Origin: Clostridia bacterium
Lineage (GTDB): Bacteria; Bacillota_A; Clostridia; Oscillospirales; CAG-272
DNA: 5,273 bases
Direction of reading: 5' to 3'
Assembly (NCBI GenBank): GCA_017395725.1
Contig: JAFQOB010000193.1
Coordinates: 1-5,273, forward strand
The position numbers and the translations under genes were made by a program. Positions 5,214 through 5,273 of this stretch are shown piece by piece; the first letter of the stretch is position 1, and the number at the start of each line of letters is the position of its first letter. Below the pieces are notes generated by a model. The model was not told the origin of the DNA, did no database searches, and saw only the letters and a list, made by a program, of their open reading frames with translations.

Positions 5214-5273
5214 TTCAAATAAACAACCTCTCTATGTACTCATAACAGTTACGCACAAACTAAAGGAAGATTC

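Larger units (their letters stand above)
5006..5273. repeat. Imperfect tandem repeat array, period about 105 bp, continues past the window
   Basis: Two full units and one cut unit are visible (about 5006-5108, 5109-5213, 5214-5273). The GTAC anchor recurs at 5027, 5131 and 5236, and AAGGAAGATTC at 5053, 5157 and 5263, which gives spacings of 104-106. Shared blocks, in order, are CTCTATGTACT, GCACARACCAAGGAAGATTC, TACTTTGATAGTG, a hairpin, and TCAAATAAA. Bases 4991-5010 resemble the end of a unit and may be a decayed older copy. No convincing plus-strand gene lies here. The unit is far too long and too divergent for a CRISPR repeat, and there is no repeat/spacer pattern. On the minus strand each unit shows part of a similar hydrophobic reading frame (see findings). 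Confidence 0.85.

Noticed and set aside
5006..5273. CRISPR array
   Set aside because: The similarity covers most of a unit of about 105 bp and the units are divergent. There are no short identical repeats separated by unique spacers of constant length.

Overview
The window looks like a chromosomal stretch from a low-to-moderate GC Firmicute, most likely an anaerobic Clostridia-type gut bacterium. The support is a T-box leader in front of a phenylalanyl-tRNA synthetase gene, sigma-A type promoters (TTGAAA-17-TATAAT and similar), GGAG/GAGG ribosome binding sites, U-tailed hairpin terminators, and the families present. The genus cannot be fixed from the sequence alone.

Left half, minus strand (1-2555). 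Reading in the direction of transcription, a gene for a stand-alone DUF2156 / phosphatidylglycerol-lysyltransferase-like GNAT-fold protein (2494-1604) has its own promoter. Ten bases past its stop lies a second promoter (1594-1566), which starts a complete T-box riboswitch (about 1559-1285) with a candidate UUC specifier, the T-box motif and a strong terminator. After the terminator comes a 336-base stretch (1284-949) with no gene but with many palindromes and repeats. Then comes pheS (948 to beyond base 1), which is cut by the window edge; pheT would be expected further left. The visible PheS departs from the usual bacterial sequence at several substrate-pocket motifs.

Right half, plus strand (2606-4975). 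A strong promoter with an AT-rich upstream tract drives rpmE (ribosomal protein L31, zinc-binding form), which ends in a good terminator. Next come hflX (ribosome-associated GTPase) and, 9 bases later, a YigZ/IMPACT-family gene, closed by a shared terminator. The theme is translation: charging of tRNA-Phe, a ribosomal protein, a ribosome-rescue/splitting GTPase, and an IMPACT-type protein whose eukaryotic relatives act on translational control. A 15-bp palindrome lies between the two divergent promoters at 2500-2640.

Right edge (about 5006-5273). After the last terminator there is a gene-free array of imperfect tandem repeats with a period of about 105 bp. Each complete unit carries a hairpin, and the array runs off the window. 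It is not a CRISPR. The strongest leads in the window are this array, the divergent PheS pocket, and the hairpin-rich insert in the pheS leader. No complete novel system can be demonstrated from the bases given.
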